The notes under the pieces are model-generated. The model was not told where the DNA came from and made no database searches. It was given only the letters and a program-made list of their open reading frames with translations. This document shows, one piece after another, positions 35,559 to 44,635 of a stretch of 64,000 nt of DNA (positions within the stretch are counted from its first letter, which is position 1; each line of letters starts with the position of its first letter). Both the position numbers and the translations under genes were made by a program. Source of the DNA: Derxia gummosa DSM 723 (lineage in GTDB: Bacteria > Pseudomonadota > Gammaproteobacteria > Burkholderiales > Burkholderiaceae_E); NCBI RefSeq assembly GCF_000482785.1, contig NZ_AXWS01000007.1, positions 682,001 through 746,000 of the forward strand, given 5' to 3'.

Positions 35559-36011
35559 ATGGCAGTCCTGCGCGAACGCCCCTATGTGCAGTTCAACTTC
35601 CTCGTGAACCTCGGCGACGGCGTGACCAACACGCCGCAGGCGGGCTTCCAGGAGATCAGCGGCATCGGGATGGAAGTGACCATCACCGAATACCGGCCCG
35701 GCAACTACGCCTTCAACAACGTCATCAAGACGGCCGGCCTCAACAAGGCCACCGACGTGACGATGAAGCGCGGCGTGATCGGCTCGCTCGACCTCTACAA
35801 GTGGCTCGACGACGTGCGCAACGGCGTCAACAGCGGCCTGCGCAACGTGACCATCGAGCTGAAGAGCGAGGACCGCAGCACCACGGTGCAGACCTGGCGG
35901 CTCATCAACGCGCGCATTTCCAAGCATGTGTCGGGGCCGCTCAACGCCAAGGGCACCGACGTGGCGATGGAGGAGCTGACGCTCTCCTACGAACGGCTGG
36001 AGATGGAGTAA
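35559..36011 (+). CDS. Tail tube protein 1
   Basis: The 150-residue product is of the T4 gp19/Afp1 tube family (NFLVNLGDG, AGFQEISGIGMEVTITEYRPGN, TDVTMKRGVIGSLDLYKWLDD). Hexameric rings of this protein stack to form the inner tube through which cargo passes. AAGGAG lies before the ATG. It sits between the two sheath genes, in the order sheath 1, tube 1, sheath 2, tube 2. Confidence 0.95.
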   Translation: MAVLRERPYVQFNFLVNLGDGVTNTPQAGFQEISGIGMEVTITEYRPGNYAFNNVIKTAGLNKATDVTMKRGVIGSLDLYKWLDDVRNGVNSGLRNVTIELKSEDRSTTVQTWRLINARISKHVSGPLNAKGTDVAMEELTLSYERLEME

Positions 36012-36015
36012 GGCC

Positions 36016-38697
36016 ATGCGCCGCCTGCCCGGGATCAGCATCGTCGACGTGCCGCCGCCGCTGGCCGATGGCCTGCCGGTCATGGACGTGCCGGTGTTCG
36101 TCGGCTTCGCCGAGCGCGGGCCGCTCGACCGGCCGGTGGCGGTCGAGGATCCGGCGCAGTACGCGACGGTGTTCGGGGGCGGGGTGGCGCTGGTGCCGGA
36201 GGCGGCGTCGAGCGGCCTTGCGGGTGGCGAGATGCTGCGCGCGCATCTGCCGGCGGCAGTGGCGAGCTTCTTCGCCGGTGGCGGGCGGCGCTGCTACGTC
36301 GTGCGCGTGGCCGGCGGCGATGCGGATACCGCGCGGTTCGCGGTGCCGGGACTGCGGCTCGCGGTGCGCGAGCGGGTCGCGGTCGGCGCGGCGGACGGTG
36401 ACGCGGCCGGCGGCGGTGCCGGCGCAGCCGGCACCACGCTCGCCGGCCCCTGGACCCTTGCCGACGCCGACTTCACCCTGCGCGCCGCCAGCCCCGGCGC
36501 CTGGGCCGACTGGCTCGAACTCGCCACACGCCTGAGCGGCGTACCGCTGCACGCCGGCGACCGCCTGCGCGCCGGCGACGTGCTGCGCGCCCGCAGCCCC
36601 GCGCCGGCCAATGTCGCCATGCCCACCGGCTGGCTGCGCGCCGACCGCGACGCCACGATCGGCGCCCTGCTCGCCAACGCGCGCGCCGCCGACTGGCTCT
36701 GGACCGACGCCGACGGCCGCCAGCTCGTGCCGGCCGGCGCGCCGCGCCCCGACCTCGACGGCTGGCTGCTCGACCGCATCACCATCGATCTCGCGCTGCG
36801 CCGGCCCGACGCCGCCACGCTGCGCCGCGACGGCTGCGCGCTCGCGGCGGGCGGCAGCGGCGACCAGCCCTGGACCGAAGCCGACGCGCTCGCCCGCTTC
36901 GACGCTGGCGACGACCTCACCACCGTCGACTGGCCGCTCGCCGGGCCGGACGGCGCCGACCTCGCCGCGCTCGTGCCGGCCACCGACGCCGGCCTCGACC
37001 TCGCGCGCGGCGGACTCGCCGCCGGCGCCACCGCCGCCGACTGGATGCTCGTGCCCGCCGCCGTCGGCATCGACTTCGGCCCTTGGTCGCCGGCCCGCGT
37101 CGCGCCCGCCGACGCGCTCGCGCGCAACGGCCTCGCCGACTGCGCTGCAAGCCTTTTCATCGACCCGGCCTTCGCCGACCCCGAGCTGCGCGGCGCCGAG
37201 CTGCGCGCGCTCGCCGACGACCTGCGCTTCCTCGGCCCGGCGCCGCGCCGGCTGCGCGGCCTGCATGCCGCGCTCGGCCGCGACGACGCCGTCGCGCGCG
37301 ACGCAACCTGGATCGCCGTGCCCGACGCCGTGCATCCGGGCTGGACCGTCACCAAGCCGCCCGTCGCGCGCGACGGCCTGCTGCGCCTCGTGCCCGACCC
37401 CGCCTGCACCTGCGAGGACCTGCCCGCCTTCAGCGCCTGCGTGCAGCCGCCGAAGCGCCCGCAACCGCCGGTGCTCGACGTGACCGGCGAGCAGCCGGCG
37501 GATGTCGAGTGGCTCATCGACGCGCCCGCGCTCGACACCTCCGCGCCGACCGACGACGCGGCCAGCCCGCCCGCCGACGCCTCGCCACCCGACGCCTCCC
37601 CGCCGCCAGCCCCCGTCAGCATCGAAGCCCAGCTCGCCCGCCTGCCCGACTTCGCCGACGCCCGCCCGCTCACGGCCCTCACCGGCGCGCCCGACACCTC
37701 CGTCGTGCTCGACGCGCGCGGCCGTCCGCTCGCCTTCGCGGCCGGCGCGCGCGTGTTCGCCCCCGCGCGCTACTCGCTGCGCCTCGTCGCCGGCCTCGTC
37801 TTCCTGCGCGCCCGGGTCTGGCGCGACGGCCTCGCGAGCGACTGGTCGGCCACGGTCGAGGTCCACGCCGTCGCCGCCGGCCGCGTCGCGCGCGCCACGC
37901 CGGCCGACGGCGCCGACCTGCTCCTGCCCGTCCACCTCGCCCTCATGAACCTCTGCGCCGCGACGCGCGAGCATTTCGCGCTGCTGGCCGCGCCGCGCGA
38001 CTGGAGCGCCGCGCAGATCGCCGCTCACGTCGCCACGCTGCGCGCCGAGGCCGCGCGCGAGGTCGAGACCAGCCAGGCACCGAGCTTCGTCGCGCTCCAC
38101 CATCCCTGGCTGCTGCAACGCGACGGCGCCGCCCTCGTCGCCCATCCGCCCGAGGGCGCGCTGCTCGGCCAGTACGCCCGCCGCACGCGCGACAAGGGTG
38201 CCTGGTCGGCCGCCGGGCTCGACCCGCTGCCCGACGCCGCCGCGCCCGCCAGCGCGGTCGATGCCGAAGCCATCGAGGCGGCCGGCGCCAACGCCATCGA
38301 AGCCCGCCCGCGCGGCCTCGCGGCGACGCGCGCGTACACGCTCAGCCTCGATGCCGACTGGCAGGCCATCGGCGTGCGCCGGCTGTTCATCCTGCTGCGC
38401 CGGCTCGCGCGCCGCGAGGGCGAGCGCTACGCCTTCGAGCCCAACGACCTCACGCTGCGCCGCAGCCTCGAACGCAGCTTCGACACCCTGCTCGGCGCGC
38501 TGATGCAGCGCGGCGCCTTCCGCGGCAGCCGCGCGCCCGACTGCTATCTGCTGCGCACCGCCAGCGGCGAGCCGGCCGCGCGCGAGATCGAGCGCGGCGA
38601 ATGCAGCCTCGAAATCCGCGTCGCGCCCTCGCGGCCGCTGCGCTTCCTCACCCTGCGCGTGGTGCGTGCGGGCGAGCAACTGACGATCGAGGACTGA
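36016..38697 (+). CDS. Contractile sheath protein 2 (large, with inserted region)
   Basis: The 893-residue second sheath starts LPGISIVDVPPPLADGLPVMDVPVFVGFAERGP (read in parts) and has the baseplate-facing pattern of the short sheath paralogues in Afp/PVC clusters. Near residues 500-540 an Ala/Pro/Asp-rich insert is followed by an Ig-like segment. The C-terminus (RRLFILLRRLARREGERYAFEPNDLTLRRSLERSFDTLL, read in parts) matches the sheath end domain, though the final part is longer than in sheath 1. It is about 200 residues longer than sheath 1, so the two are not simple duplicates. Probably it forms the first ring on the baseplate. Confidence 0.88.
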   Translation: MRRLPGISIVDVPPPLADGLPVMDVPVFVGFAERGPLDRPVAVEDPAQYATVFGGGVALVPEAASSGLAGGEMLRAHLPAAVASFFAGGGRRCYVVRVAGGDADTARFAVPGLRLAVRERVAVGAADGDAAGGGAGAAGTTLAGPWTLADADFTLRAASPGAWADWLELATRLSGVPLHAGDRLRAGDVLRARSPAPANVAMPTGWLRADRDATIGALLANARAADWLWTDADGRQLVPAGAPRPDLDGWLLDRITIDLALRRPDAATLRRDGCALAAGGSGDQPWTEADALARFDAGDDLTTVDWPLAGPDGADLAALVPATDAGLDLARGGLAAGATAADWMLVPAAVGIDFGPWSPARVAPADALARNGLADCAASLFIDPAFADPELRGAELRALADDLRFLGPAPRRLRGLHAALGRDDAVARDATWIAVPDAVHPGWTVTKPPVARDGLLRLVPDPACTCEDLPAFSACVQPPKRPQPPVLDVTGEQPADVEWLIDAPALDTSAPTDDAASPPADASPPDASPPPAPVSIEAQLARLPDFADARPLTALTGAPDTSVVLDARGRPLAFAAGARVFAPARYSLRLVAGLVFLRARVWRDGLASDWSATVEVHAVAAGRVARATPADGADLLLPVHLALMNLCAATREHFALLAAPRDWSAAQIAAHVATLRAEAAREVETSQAPSFVALHHPWLLQRDGAALVAHPPEGALLGQYARRTRDKGAWSAAGLDPLPDAAAPASAVDAEAIEAAGANAIEARPRGLAATRAYTLSLDADWQAIGVRRLFILLRRLARREGERYAFEPNDLTLRRSLERSFDTLLGALMQRGAFRGSRAPDCYLLRTASGEPAAREIERGECSLEIRVAPSRPLRFLTLRVVRAGEQLTIED

Positions 38698-38714
38698 GCC
38701 ATGTCCGTCCGCAT

Positions 38715-38728
38715 TGCAAACCTTTGCA
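38715..38728. repeat. Copy of the dispersed 14-bp palindrome between sheath 2 and tube 2
   Basis: TGCAAACCTTTGCA lies in the 60-base gap before tube 2, 30 bases upstream of its ATG. It is the only copy in a non-coding part of the injection-system train. Confidence 0.8.
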
Positions 38729-38757
38729 GCGCGCCCGTCGCCCCGGAGACCTGAGCC

Positions 38758-39249
38758 ATGGCCACGCCCACCCCGCAGGAACAGGAACGCCTCAAGTGGC
38801 AGCCCTTCCCCGCGTTCAACTTCGTGGTCGAGATCCTGCGCGACGACAAGCCGGCGCCGCTCGCCGGTGGCGCCTTCTCCGAATGCGACGGCATCGAGAT
38901 GTCGCAGGAAGTGAAGTCGCTGCGCGAGGGCGGCAATGCGCATCGCGTGCACCGGCTGGCCGGGCCGGTGGCCTTCGGCCAGCTCACGCTCAAGCGCGGC
39001 GTGACCCAGGGCTTCGACTTGTGGGAATGGTTCTCGGCCCAGCTCGAAAACCCCTGGCTGCGCGCCGGCGTGACGGTGAGCGTGCTGCGCCACGACGGCG
39101 CGAGCGAATGGGGTCGCTTCGTGCTCAGCCGCTGCCTGCCGGTCAAGCTCAAGGCGCCCGCGCTCAATGCGCGCGACGGCACCGTGGCGGTGGAGGAAAT
39201 GCAGATCGCCTACGAAAGCTTCCGCTGGGAGGACAAGAGCCGTGGCTGA
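38758..39249 (+). CDS. Tail tube protein 2 (baseplate-proximal)
   Basis: The 163-residue tube paralogue has AFNFVVEILRDD, GGAFSECDGIEMSQEVKSLREGGN, LKRGVTQGFDLWEWF and a final strand VEEMQIAYESFRWE. The sequence resembles Afp5/Pvc5, which joins the tube to the hub. It differs clearly from tube 1. Its stop codon overlaps the GTG start of the next gene by eight bases. Confidence 0.93.
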   Translation: MATPTPQEQERLKWQPFPAFNFVVEILRDDKPAPLAGGAFSECDGIEMSQEVKSLREGGNAHRVHRLAGPVAFGQLTLKRGVTQGFDLWEWFSAQLENPWLRAGVTVSVLRHDGASEWGRFVLSRCLPVKLKAPALNARDGTVAVEEMQIAYESFRWEDKSRG

Positions 39250-40249
39250 AAAAGTGATCGTGCGGGCCGAGCTGATCGAGCTGAAGGACGACCTCACCGA
39301 CGTGCTGCCGGGCGGCAAGCGCGTGCCGGTGCAGTTCAACCCCGAGACGCTCAAGCTCGCCTACGCCAACCAGACCAAGGAGCAGAACAACGGCGGCGCC
39401 AAGGCCGGCAACGGCTCCCAGGGCACGCCGGCGCGCCAGTTCGTCGGCGCGGGCACGACCAAGCTGAGCGTGCAGCTCACCTTCGACGTGAGCGCCGCGA
39501 GCGACATGCCCTTTCTCGTCGCCTCCGGCAACGACGGCAGCGGCGGCACGAAGCAGGGCGACGCCACGCGCTTCCAGGTCGATGACGTGCGCCGCGTCAC
39601 CGCCGACGTGCTGCACTTCATGAAGCCCAAGCCGCCGGGCAAGGGCGCCAAGGATGCGAGCCAGCTCACGCCGCCGGGCGTGCGCTTCCTGTGGGGGCGC
39701 TTCCTGTTCGACGGCATCGTCGATGCGATCGAGGAGACGGTCGAGTTCTTCTCCGCCGACGGCCATGCGCTGCGCGCGACGGTGGCGCTGACGCTGAGCC
39801 AGCAGAGCATCCTCGTGCCCGCCTTCGACCCCAACGATCCGGGCCGCGTCAACCGCGCCAACCAGGCGCCCGCGAGCAATCCGCTGGCGCTCGCGCGCAG
39901 CGGGCAGAGCCTGCAACAGATGACGGACGGCAAGCCGGGAATGGCGGGCGCGCCAACGCCGGGCGGCGGGAGTGGCGGCGGCTTCGGCGGGCCGGGCGGC
40001 GGCTTGTCGGCGGGGCTGTCGGGCGGCATCGGCGGCGGGCTGTCGGGCGGCGCGGGGCTGTCGGCCTCGCTCAGGCTGTCGGCGCAGGCGGGCGGGTCGC
40101 TCGGCGGCTTCGCGGCCAGCACGGGCGCGGCCTTCGGCGGCGGCTGGCAGCAGGTGGCGGCGGCCAACGGCATCGAGAACCCGCGCGCGCTCGCGCCGGG
40201 CCAGTTCATCGACCTGAGCGCGACCAAGCCGCGCATCGTCACCGGCTGA
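39242..40249 (+). CDS. LysM-type tube/baseplate adaptor (Afp7/Pvc7-like)
   Basis: The 335-residue protein starts with GTG at 39242, inside the end of tube 2. The N-terminal half carries VPVQFNPETLKLAYANQ and LTFDVSAASDM, typical of the contractile-system adaptor. A Gly-rich stretch (about 235-290, many GG and GL steps) links it to a C-terminal LysM-like motif (WQQVAAANGIENPRALAPGQ, about 302-321). In Afp, this protein binds between tube and baseplate. The Gly-rich linker is longer than I would expect and looks disordered. Confidence 0.88.
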   Translation: MAEKVIVRAELIELKDDLTDVLPGGKRVPVQFNPETLKLAYANQTKEQNNGGAKAGNGSQGTPARQFVGAGTTKLSVQLTFDVSAASDMPFLVASGNDGSGGTKQGDATRFQVDDVRRVTADVLHFMKPKPPGKGAKDASQLTPPGVRFLWGRFLFDGIVDAIEETVEFFSADGHALRATVALTLSQQSILVPAFDPNDPGRVNRANQAPASNPLALARSGQSLQQMTDGKPGMAGAPTPGGGSGGGFGGPGGGLSAGLSGGIGGGLSGGAGLSASLRLSAQAGGSLGGFAASTGAAFGGGWQQVAAANGIENPRALAPGQFIDLSATKPRIVTG

Positions 40250-40259
40250 GGAGGCCGCC

Positions 40260-40448
40260 ATGCCCGTCCACATCGGCGAATTCGAGCTGACGCCGGCGCC
40301 CTCGCAGGCCGCCACGCGCAGCACGGTCAGCGACGAGAGCGGCGCGCCGGCGAGCGCCTCCACGCCGCCCGAGCCGCCCGCGCCCGCCACGCTCCAGCAG
40401 GCCGACGAGCGCCGCCGCGAACGCGCGCTGCGCAGCTACGCGCACTGA
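40260..40448 (+). CDS. Small protein in the Afp6 position (62 aa)
   Basis: The 62-residue product starts MPVHIGEFEL, a head also seen in other small proteins at this position, and continues with a Ser/Ala/Pro-rich disordered stretch and a short charged helix (ADERRRERALRSYAH). A good GAGGAGG site is near the ATG. The position between the LysM adaptor and the hub matches afp6/pvc6, whose function is not clear. Confidence 0.72.
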   Translation: MPVHIGEFELTPAPSQAATRSTVSDESGAPASASTPPEPPAPATLQQADERRRERALRSYAH

Positions 40449-40456
40449 GCGGCGCG

Positions 40457-40480
40457 CCAACGCCAACGCCAACGCCAACG
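40457..40480. repeat. 6-bp tandem repeat (CCAACG x 4)
   Basis: Four exact copies of CCAACG lie in the 81-base gap between the small Afp6-position gene and the hub gene. The unit is short and probably arose by slippage. Confidence 0.85.
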
Positions 40481-40529
40481 CCGACTCCAACCGCCGCCAA
40501 CCCGCCACCGCCCGCGCGCCACCACCGCC

Positions 40530-41612
40530 ATGCCCGACATCAACCTCCCGCTCGAATCCTCCCGCCCGGTCGTCGCGATCGACGGGACGAGCGTGCCCGA
40601 CCTCGCGGTCGCGCTCGCCGAGATGCGCGTGGAGGAACGCAGCGACGGCATGGCGCGCTGCGAGCTGGCGTTCCAGGGCTGGGGGCTGACGCGCGACGGC
40701 GCGCACGGCTATCCGCTGTTCGATCGCGGCCGGCTCGAGTTCGGCAAGCGCATCGAGGTGAAGCTGCAGACCGACAGCATCTTTTCCGGCCGCATCAGCG
40801 CGATCGGCGGGCACTTTCCCGACGTGGGCGCGGGCGGCGTGCTCGTCATCGTGCAGGCCGAGGACCGCTTGCAGGACTTGCGCATGACGCGCCGCACGCG
40901 CTGCTTCGCGCAGGCGAGCGATGCCGACATCGCGCGCCGCATCGCGGGCGACCACGGCCTGAGTGCGCAGATCACTCTGCCCGGCCCGACGCATGCGGTC
41001 GTCGCCCAGGTCAACCAGAGCGACCTCGCCTTCCTGCGCGAACGCGCGCGCGCCGCCGGTGGCGAAGTGTGGGTCGAGGGCGATGCGCTGCATGTGGCGC
41101 CGCGCCCGTCGCGCGCGGGCGGCGCCACCGTCGCGCTCGACTACGGCAGCACGCTCACCGCCTTCGACGTGACGGCCGACCTCGCGCTCCAGCGCACGAA
41201 GCTGAGCGTGGCCGGCTGGGACATGGCCGCCAAGCAGGCCATCCGCGAGGAAGCGACCGGCAGCGTGCTGTCGGGCGAACTCGACGGTGGCGACGGCGGC
41301 GCCGACCTGCTGCGCCGCGCCTTCGGCGAACGCGCCGACACGGTCGCCCACCTCGCGCCGGCCGACGCCGCCGAGGCGCGCGCGCTGGCCGAGAGCTGGA
41401 TGCGCCAGATCGGCCGCCGCTTCGTCACCGCGCGCGGCACGGCCACGCCCGCCGCCCGGCTGCGCTGCGGCGCGCGCGTGGAAGTGGGCGGCGTGGGCGC
41501 GCTGTTCAACGGCAAGTACCTCGTCACCGAGGTCTGCCACCGCTTCGACCTCGAACGCGGCCTGCGCACCGACTTCGCCGCCGAGCGCGCGGCGGTCGGG
41601 CGACCGGGCTGA
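40530..41612 (+). CDS. Baseplate hub protein, phage gpD / VgrG N-terminal type
   Basis: The 360-residue protein is the hub half of the puncturing device: ERSDGMARCELAFQGWG, the first barrel GKRIEVKL, FSGRISAIGG and a second barrel VAQVNQSDLAFLRERARAAGGEVWVEG, the classical phage late control gene D pattern. It ends LFNGKYLVTEVCHRFD. In Afp/PVC the hub and the gp5-like spike are usually fused in one protein (Pvc8); here the spike is the next gene, 45 bases on. Confidence 0.9.
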   Translation: MPDINLPLESSRPVVAIDGTSVPDLAVALAEMRVEERSDGMARCELAFQGWGLTRDGAHGYPLFDRGRLEFGKRIEVKLQTDSIFSGRISAIGGHFPDVGAGGVLVIVQAEDRLQDLRMTRRTRCFAQASDADIARRIAGDHGLSAQITLPGPTHAVVAQVNQSDLAFLRERARAAGGEVWVEGDALHVAPRPSRAGGATVALDYGSTLTAFDVTADLALQRTKLSVAGWDMAAKQAIREEATGSVLSGELDGGDGGADLLRRAFGERADTVAHLAPADAAEARALAESWMRQIGRRFVTARGTATPAARLRCGARVEVGGVGALFNGKYLVTEVCHRFDLERGLRTDFAAERAAVGRPG

Positions 41613-41657
41613 TCGCCGCTTCACGACAACCCGCGCCCACCGACCACCGAGCCCGCC

Positions 41658-42368
41658 ATGTTCGACTTCACCCCCGCCGAATCGCTCTACGCCGACCGCC
41701 TGCCGGCCGGCTGGGGCGGCCGCTGGTACGGCGCCCATGTGGCCGTCGTGACCGACCTGAACGACCCCGACTCGCGCGGCCGCATCAAGCTCACCCTGCC
41801 CTGGTCGCCCGACGGCAAGGGCGAGCGCTACGAGGCCTGGGCGCGCGTGGCCACGCTGTTCGCGGGCAACAACCGGGGCAGCTGGTTCATGCCCGAGGTG
41901 GACGACGAGGTGCTCGTCATCTTCGAGGGCGGCGATCCGCGCCATCCCTGCGTGATCGGCGGGCTGTGGAACGGCCGCGACGCGCCACCCGAAAGCCCCG
42001 ACAGCGCCAACGCGCACAAGACCATCCGCAGCCGCAACGGCGTGCTCATCCGCATCACCGACCAGTCGGGCCAGGACAGCATCGCGATCGAGACGCCGGG
42101 CGGCTGCTCGGTCACGCTCAAGGACGGGCCGGGCACGGTCGAGGTGAAGGACAGCAACGGCAACAGCGTGAAGCTGGAGCCGGCGGGCATCACCGTGACC
42201 GCGTCGGCGCAGGTGAAGGTCAACGCCAGCCAGGTGCAGGTGTCGGCCGGCATGGTGACGGTGGACGCGGGCATGTCGCGCTTCTCGGGCGTGGTGCAGG
42301 CGGACACGGTCATCACCAACACGATCATCGCGGCGACCTACACGCCGGGCGCGGGGAACATCCTGTGA
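41658..42368 (+). CDS. Spike protein, phage gpV / gp5 OB-fold type
   Basis: The 236-residue protein has an N-terminal OB fold (WYGAHVAVVTDLNDPDSRGRIKLTLPW, read in parts, about 24-50), then WARVATLFAGNNRGSWFMPEVDDEVLVIFEGGDPRHPCVIGGLWNG (about 62-108, read in parts). From about residue 130 it turns into repeated short strands (VEVKDSNGNSVKLEPAG, VKVNASQVQVSAG) that should form the trimeric beta-helix needle. No separate PAAR tip protein is recognised near it. The stop codon overlaps the GTG start of the next gene. Confidence 0.92.
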   Translation: MFDFTPAESLYADRLPAGWGGRWYGAHVAVVTDLNDPDSRGRIKLTLPWSPDGKGERYEAWARVATLFAGNNRGSWFMPEVDDEVLVIFEGGDPRHPCVIGGLWNGRDAPPESPDSANAHKTIRSRNGVLIRITDQSGQDSIAIETPGGCSVTLKDGPGTVEVKDSNGNSVKLEPAGITVTASAQVKVNASQVQVSAGMVTVDAGMSRFSGVVQADTVITNTIIAATYTPGAGNIL

Positions 42369-44635
42369 GCGCGAAGCACGTCCTGCGCTGGGTCGGCGCC
42401 GAAGCCTTCGTCGCGCAGCCGGTGCGGCCGTCGCCGAGCCTGCTGCGCTTCGACGGCGACGACTTTATGGACCGGCTGCTCGCGCTGCTCGCGCAGGCGC
42501 CGCAGACGCTGCCGCAGCTCGTCGCCAAGCCCGAAAGCTGGTCGGCCGTGGCCGCGCCGACGCCCGAGCCGCTGCCGGCCGGCGTGGCGCTCAACAGCTC
42601 GCGGCCGGCGCGGCTGCTCAAGCGGAGCACGGCGCTGCTCGGCTTCCGGCGCGATGCGCAGGCAGCGCAAAGTCCGGCGATGGCGGGCGAGGTGGCGACG
42701 CTGCCGGCGGCCGGCGTGACGGCGGCGGGCGCTGCGGCTTCGGCCGGCGTCGTGCCTTCGGCCGGCGCGGGCAACGCCGCCGCCGGCGCCGCGCTGCTGC
42801 CCGGCACGCTCGGCACCACGTCCTCCGTGCTCAAGCTGTTCCAGCCCGTGCACCAGCGCTACTACCTCGCCGCCGCCCACCTCGTGTGCGAGCTGCCAGG
42901 GCTGCCGCCGCGCGTGACCTCGGGCGGCGACAAGTCGGGCGTGGTGCTGCGCCGGCTGTTCAGCGTGAAGGGCGCGGACGGCGCGACGCGCGTCGTCGAG
43001 CACGCCTGGGTCAAGCCGCCGAGCGGGCCGGGCTACTGGGCGCCGCTCGCCAGGCCGGCCGCCGCCTGCGCCGATGGCGAGGAATGGCTGCCGACCTTCC
43101 CGCTCGGCTACCAGCCACCCGCCGGCCCGCGCCGCACCCTGCTCGGCGCGCTGGTGCCGGTCGCGCGGCATGACGAATACCGCTTCGCGCGCCGGGCGAC
43201 GGAATGGGCCGGCACGGATGGCGCGGGCGGGCTGGCGCCGGCGGCGGGGCTCGGCGCGGGTGGCGCAGGTTCGGCGGCTGGCGCCGCGTCGGGCGCAAGC
43301 GCCGCGACCACCACCGCCGCCCTCGACGCCCGCGCCGCCGACCTCCGCGCCCTCGCGCGCATGAAGGTCATCGCGCCCTGGCAGGGCCTCGTCGAGCGCG
43401 CGGTGCAGAGCCTGCAATCCGCGCGCATCAGCTTCAACGACGACCAGGAGGAAGTCACCGCCAGCGCCGCCCAGCTCCAGTCCGCCTGCGTCACGCTCAA
43501 CGACCAGCTCTGCGAAGCCTCGTGGCGGCTGATGCAGGACTGCCGCGAGTTCCTCGATGCCTATCTGCCGCGCATCGCCGCGCGCCTCGGCCAGACCGCG
43601 CCGGCCAATCCACCCGCCAGCGACACCGCCGGCCGCCTGCTGCGCGCGCTCGAAGACGTGACCTGGCCCGCGAGCTGGCGCACCACCCTGCCCGACAGCA
43701 TCACGCGCTCGCTCTCGACGGCCGTCGTCAAGCCGGCACGGCCGCTCGCCGTGTCGCTGCGCGCCGCGCTCGATGCCATCCCCGCCGCCTCGGCCGGGCT
43801 GGACGCGGCCGACCAGACCTTCTCGTCCGCCACCGACGGCGCGCCGCTGCAATGGCCGGCGTTCGCGCTGCCGCTCGTGCTCGGCGACGTGGGCGGCACG
43901 GCGGCCAGCGCCGATCCGCGCCTGCGCCTGCCCTTCGACGGCGGCAACGCCAGCTTCGTGCTCGACGATGCCGCCCAGGACAATGCAATCGCTTTCATCG
44001 ACGCCTTCGCCGCGACGCTGGAAGACGCGATCGACGCCGCCGTCAAGGCCGGCGAGTCCGGCGCCGCCACGCCGCAGGCGGCCGCCGCCGCCCGCCTCGC
44101 CGACGACCTCAAGGCCGCCCTCGCCGACGACGCCGGCCCGCCGCGCTTCGTGCTGCGCTTCGTGCATCGCCGCTGCGATTGCGGCCCGCTGCATCCGCTC
44201 GTCATCTCCGCGCCGAGCGAGGTGTTCGAGCTGGCCGGCTTCTTCGACAGCGACGCGCCGCTGCGGCCCATCCGCATCGCCCTGCCCTTCGACACCTCGC
44301 CCGGCGGGCTGCGCAAGTTCGGCCGCAACAGCGCCTTCATCATGAGCGACCTGCTCTGCGGCCAGATGAAGCGCGTGCGCCGCCTCGGCTTCGGCGACAT
44401 GGTCCGCTCGGTGCTGCCCTGGCCCTTCCACAAGGACCTGAAGGTGACCGACATGCAGCCCTGCGGCGGCCCGGCCGCCAGCTTCGGGACGATCTGCTCG
44501 CTGTCGATCCCGATCATCACGCTCGTCGCCTTCATCCTGCTCATCGTCATCGCGACGCTGCTCGACCTGATCTTCCGCTGGCTGCCCTTCCTCATCGCCT
44601 GCTTCCCGGTGCCGGGGCTGAAAGGAAAACGCTGA
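42365..44635 (+). CDS. Large uncharacterised injection-system protein with C-terminal membrane anchor
   Basis: The 756-residue protein starts with GTG, overlapping the spike gene by four bases. The first 280 residues include Ala-rich linkers and KLFQPVHQRYYLAAAHLVCELPGLPPRV, a phrase that looks like a conserved entry domain. A helical middle (about 320-430, with LARMKVIAPWQGLVERAVQSL) follows. The final 45 residues contain a long hydrophobic run, IPIITLVAFILLIVIATLLD then WLPFLIACF (about 716-748), followed by a basic end GLKGKR. This is a tail-anchor layout. I do not know a named family. Position between spike and gp25 makes it a core-locus gene. It may fix the particle to a membrane. Confidence 0.8.
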   Translation: MSAKHVLRWVGAEAFVAQPVRPSPSLLRFDGDDFMDRLLALLAQAPQTLPQLVAKPESWSAVAAPTPEPLPAGVALNSSRPARLLKRSTALLGFRRDAQAAQSPAMAGEVATLPAAGVTAAGAAASAGVVPSAGAGNAAAGAALLPGTLGTTSSVLKLFQPVHQRYYLAAAHLVCELPGLPPRVTSGGDKSGVVLRRLFSVKGADGATRVVEHAWVKPPSGPGYWAPLARPAAACADGEEWLPTFPLGYQPPAGPRRTLLGALVPVARHDEYRFARRATEWAGTDGAGGLAPAAGLGAGGAGSAAGAASGASAATTTAALDARAADLRALARMKVIAPWQGLVERAVQSLQSARISFNDDQEEVTASAAQLQSACVTLNDQLCEASWRLMQDCREFLDAYLPRIAARLGQTAPANPPASDTAGRLLRALEDVTWPASWRTTLPDSITRSLSTAVVKPARPLAVSLRAALDAIPAASAGLDAADQTFSSATDGAPLQWPAFALPLVLGDVGGTAASADPRLRLPFDGGNASFVLDDAAQDNAIAFIDAFAATLEDAIDAAVKAGESGAATPQAAAAARLADDLKAALADDAGPPRFVLRFVHRRCDCGPLHPLVISAPSEVFELAGFFDSDAPLRPIRIALPFDTSPGGLRKFGRNSAFIMSDLLCGQMKRVRRLGFGDMVRSVLPWPFHKDLKVTDMQPCGGPAASFGTICSLSIPIITLVAFILLIVIATLLDLIFRWLPFLIACFPVPGLKGKR

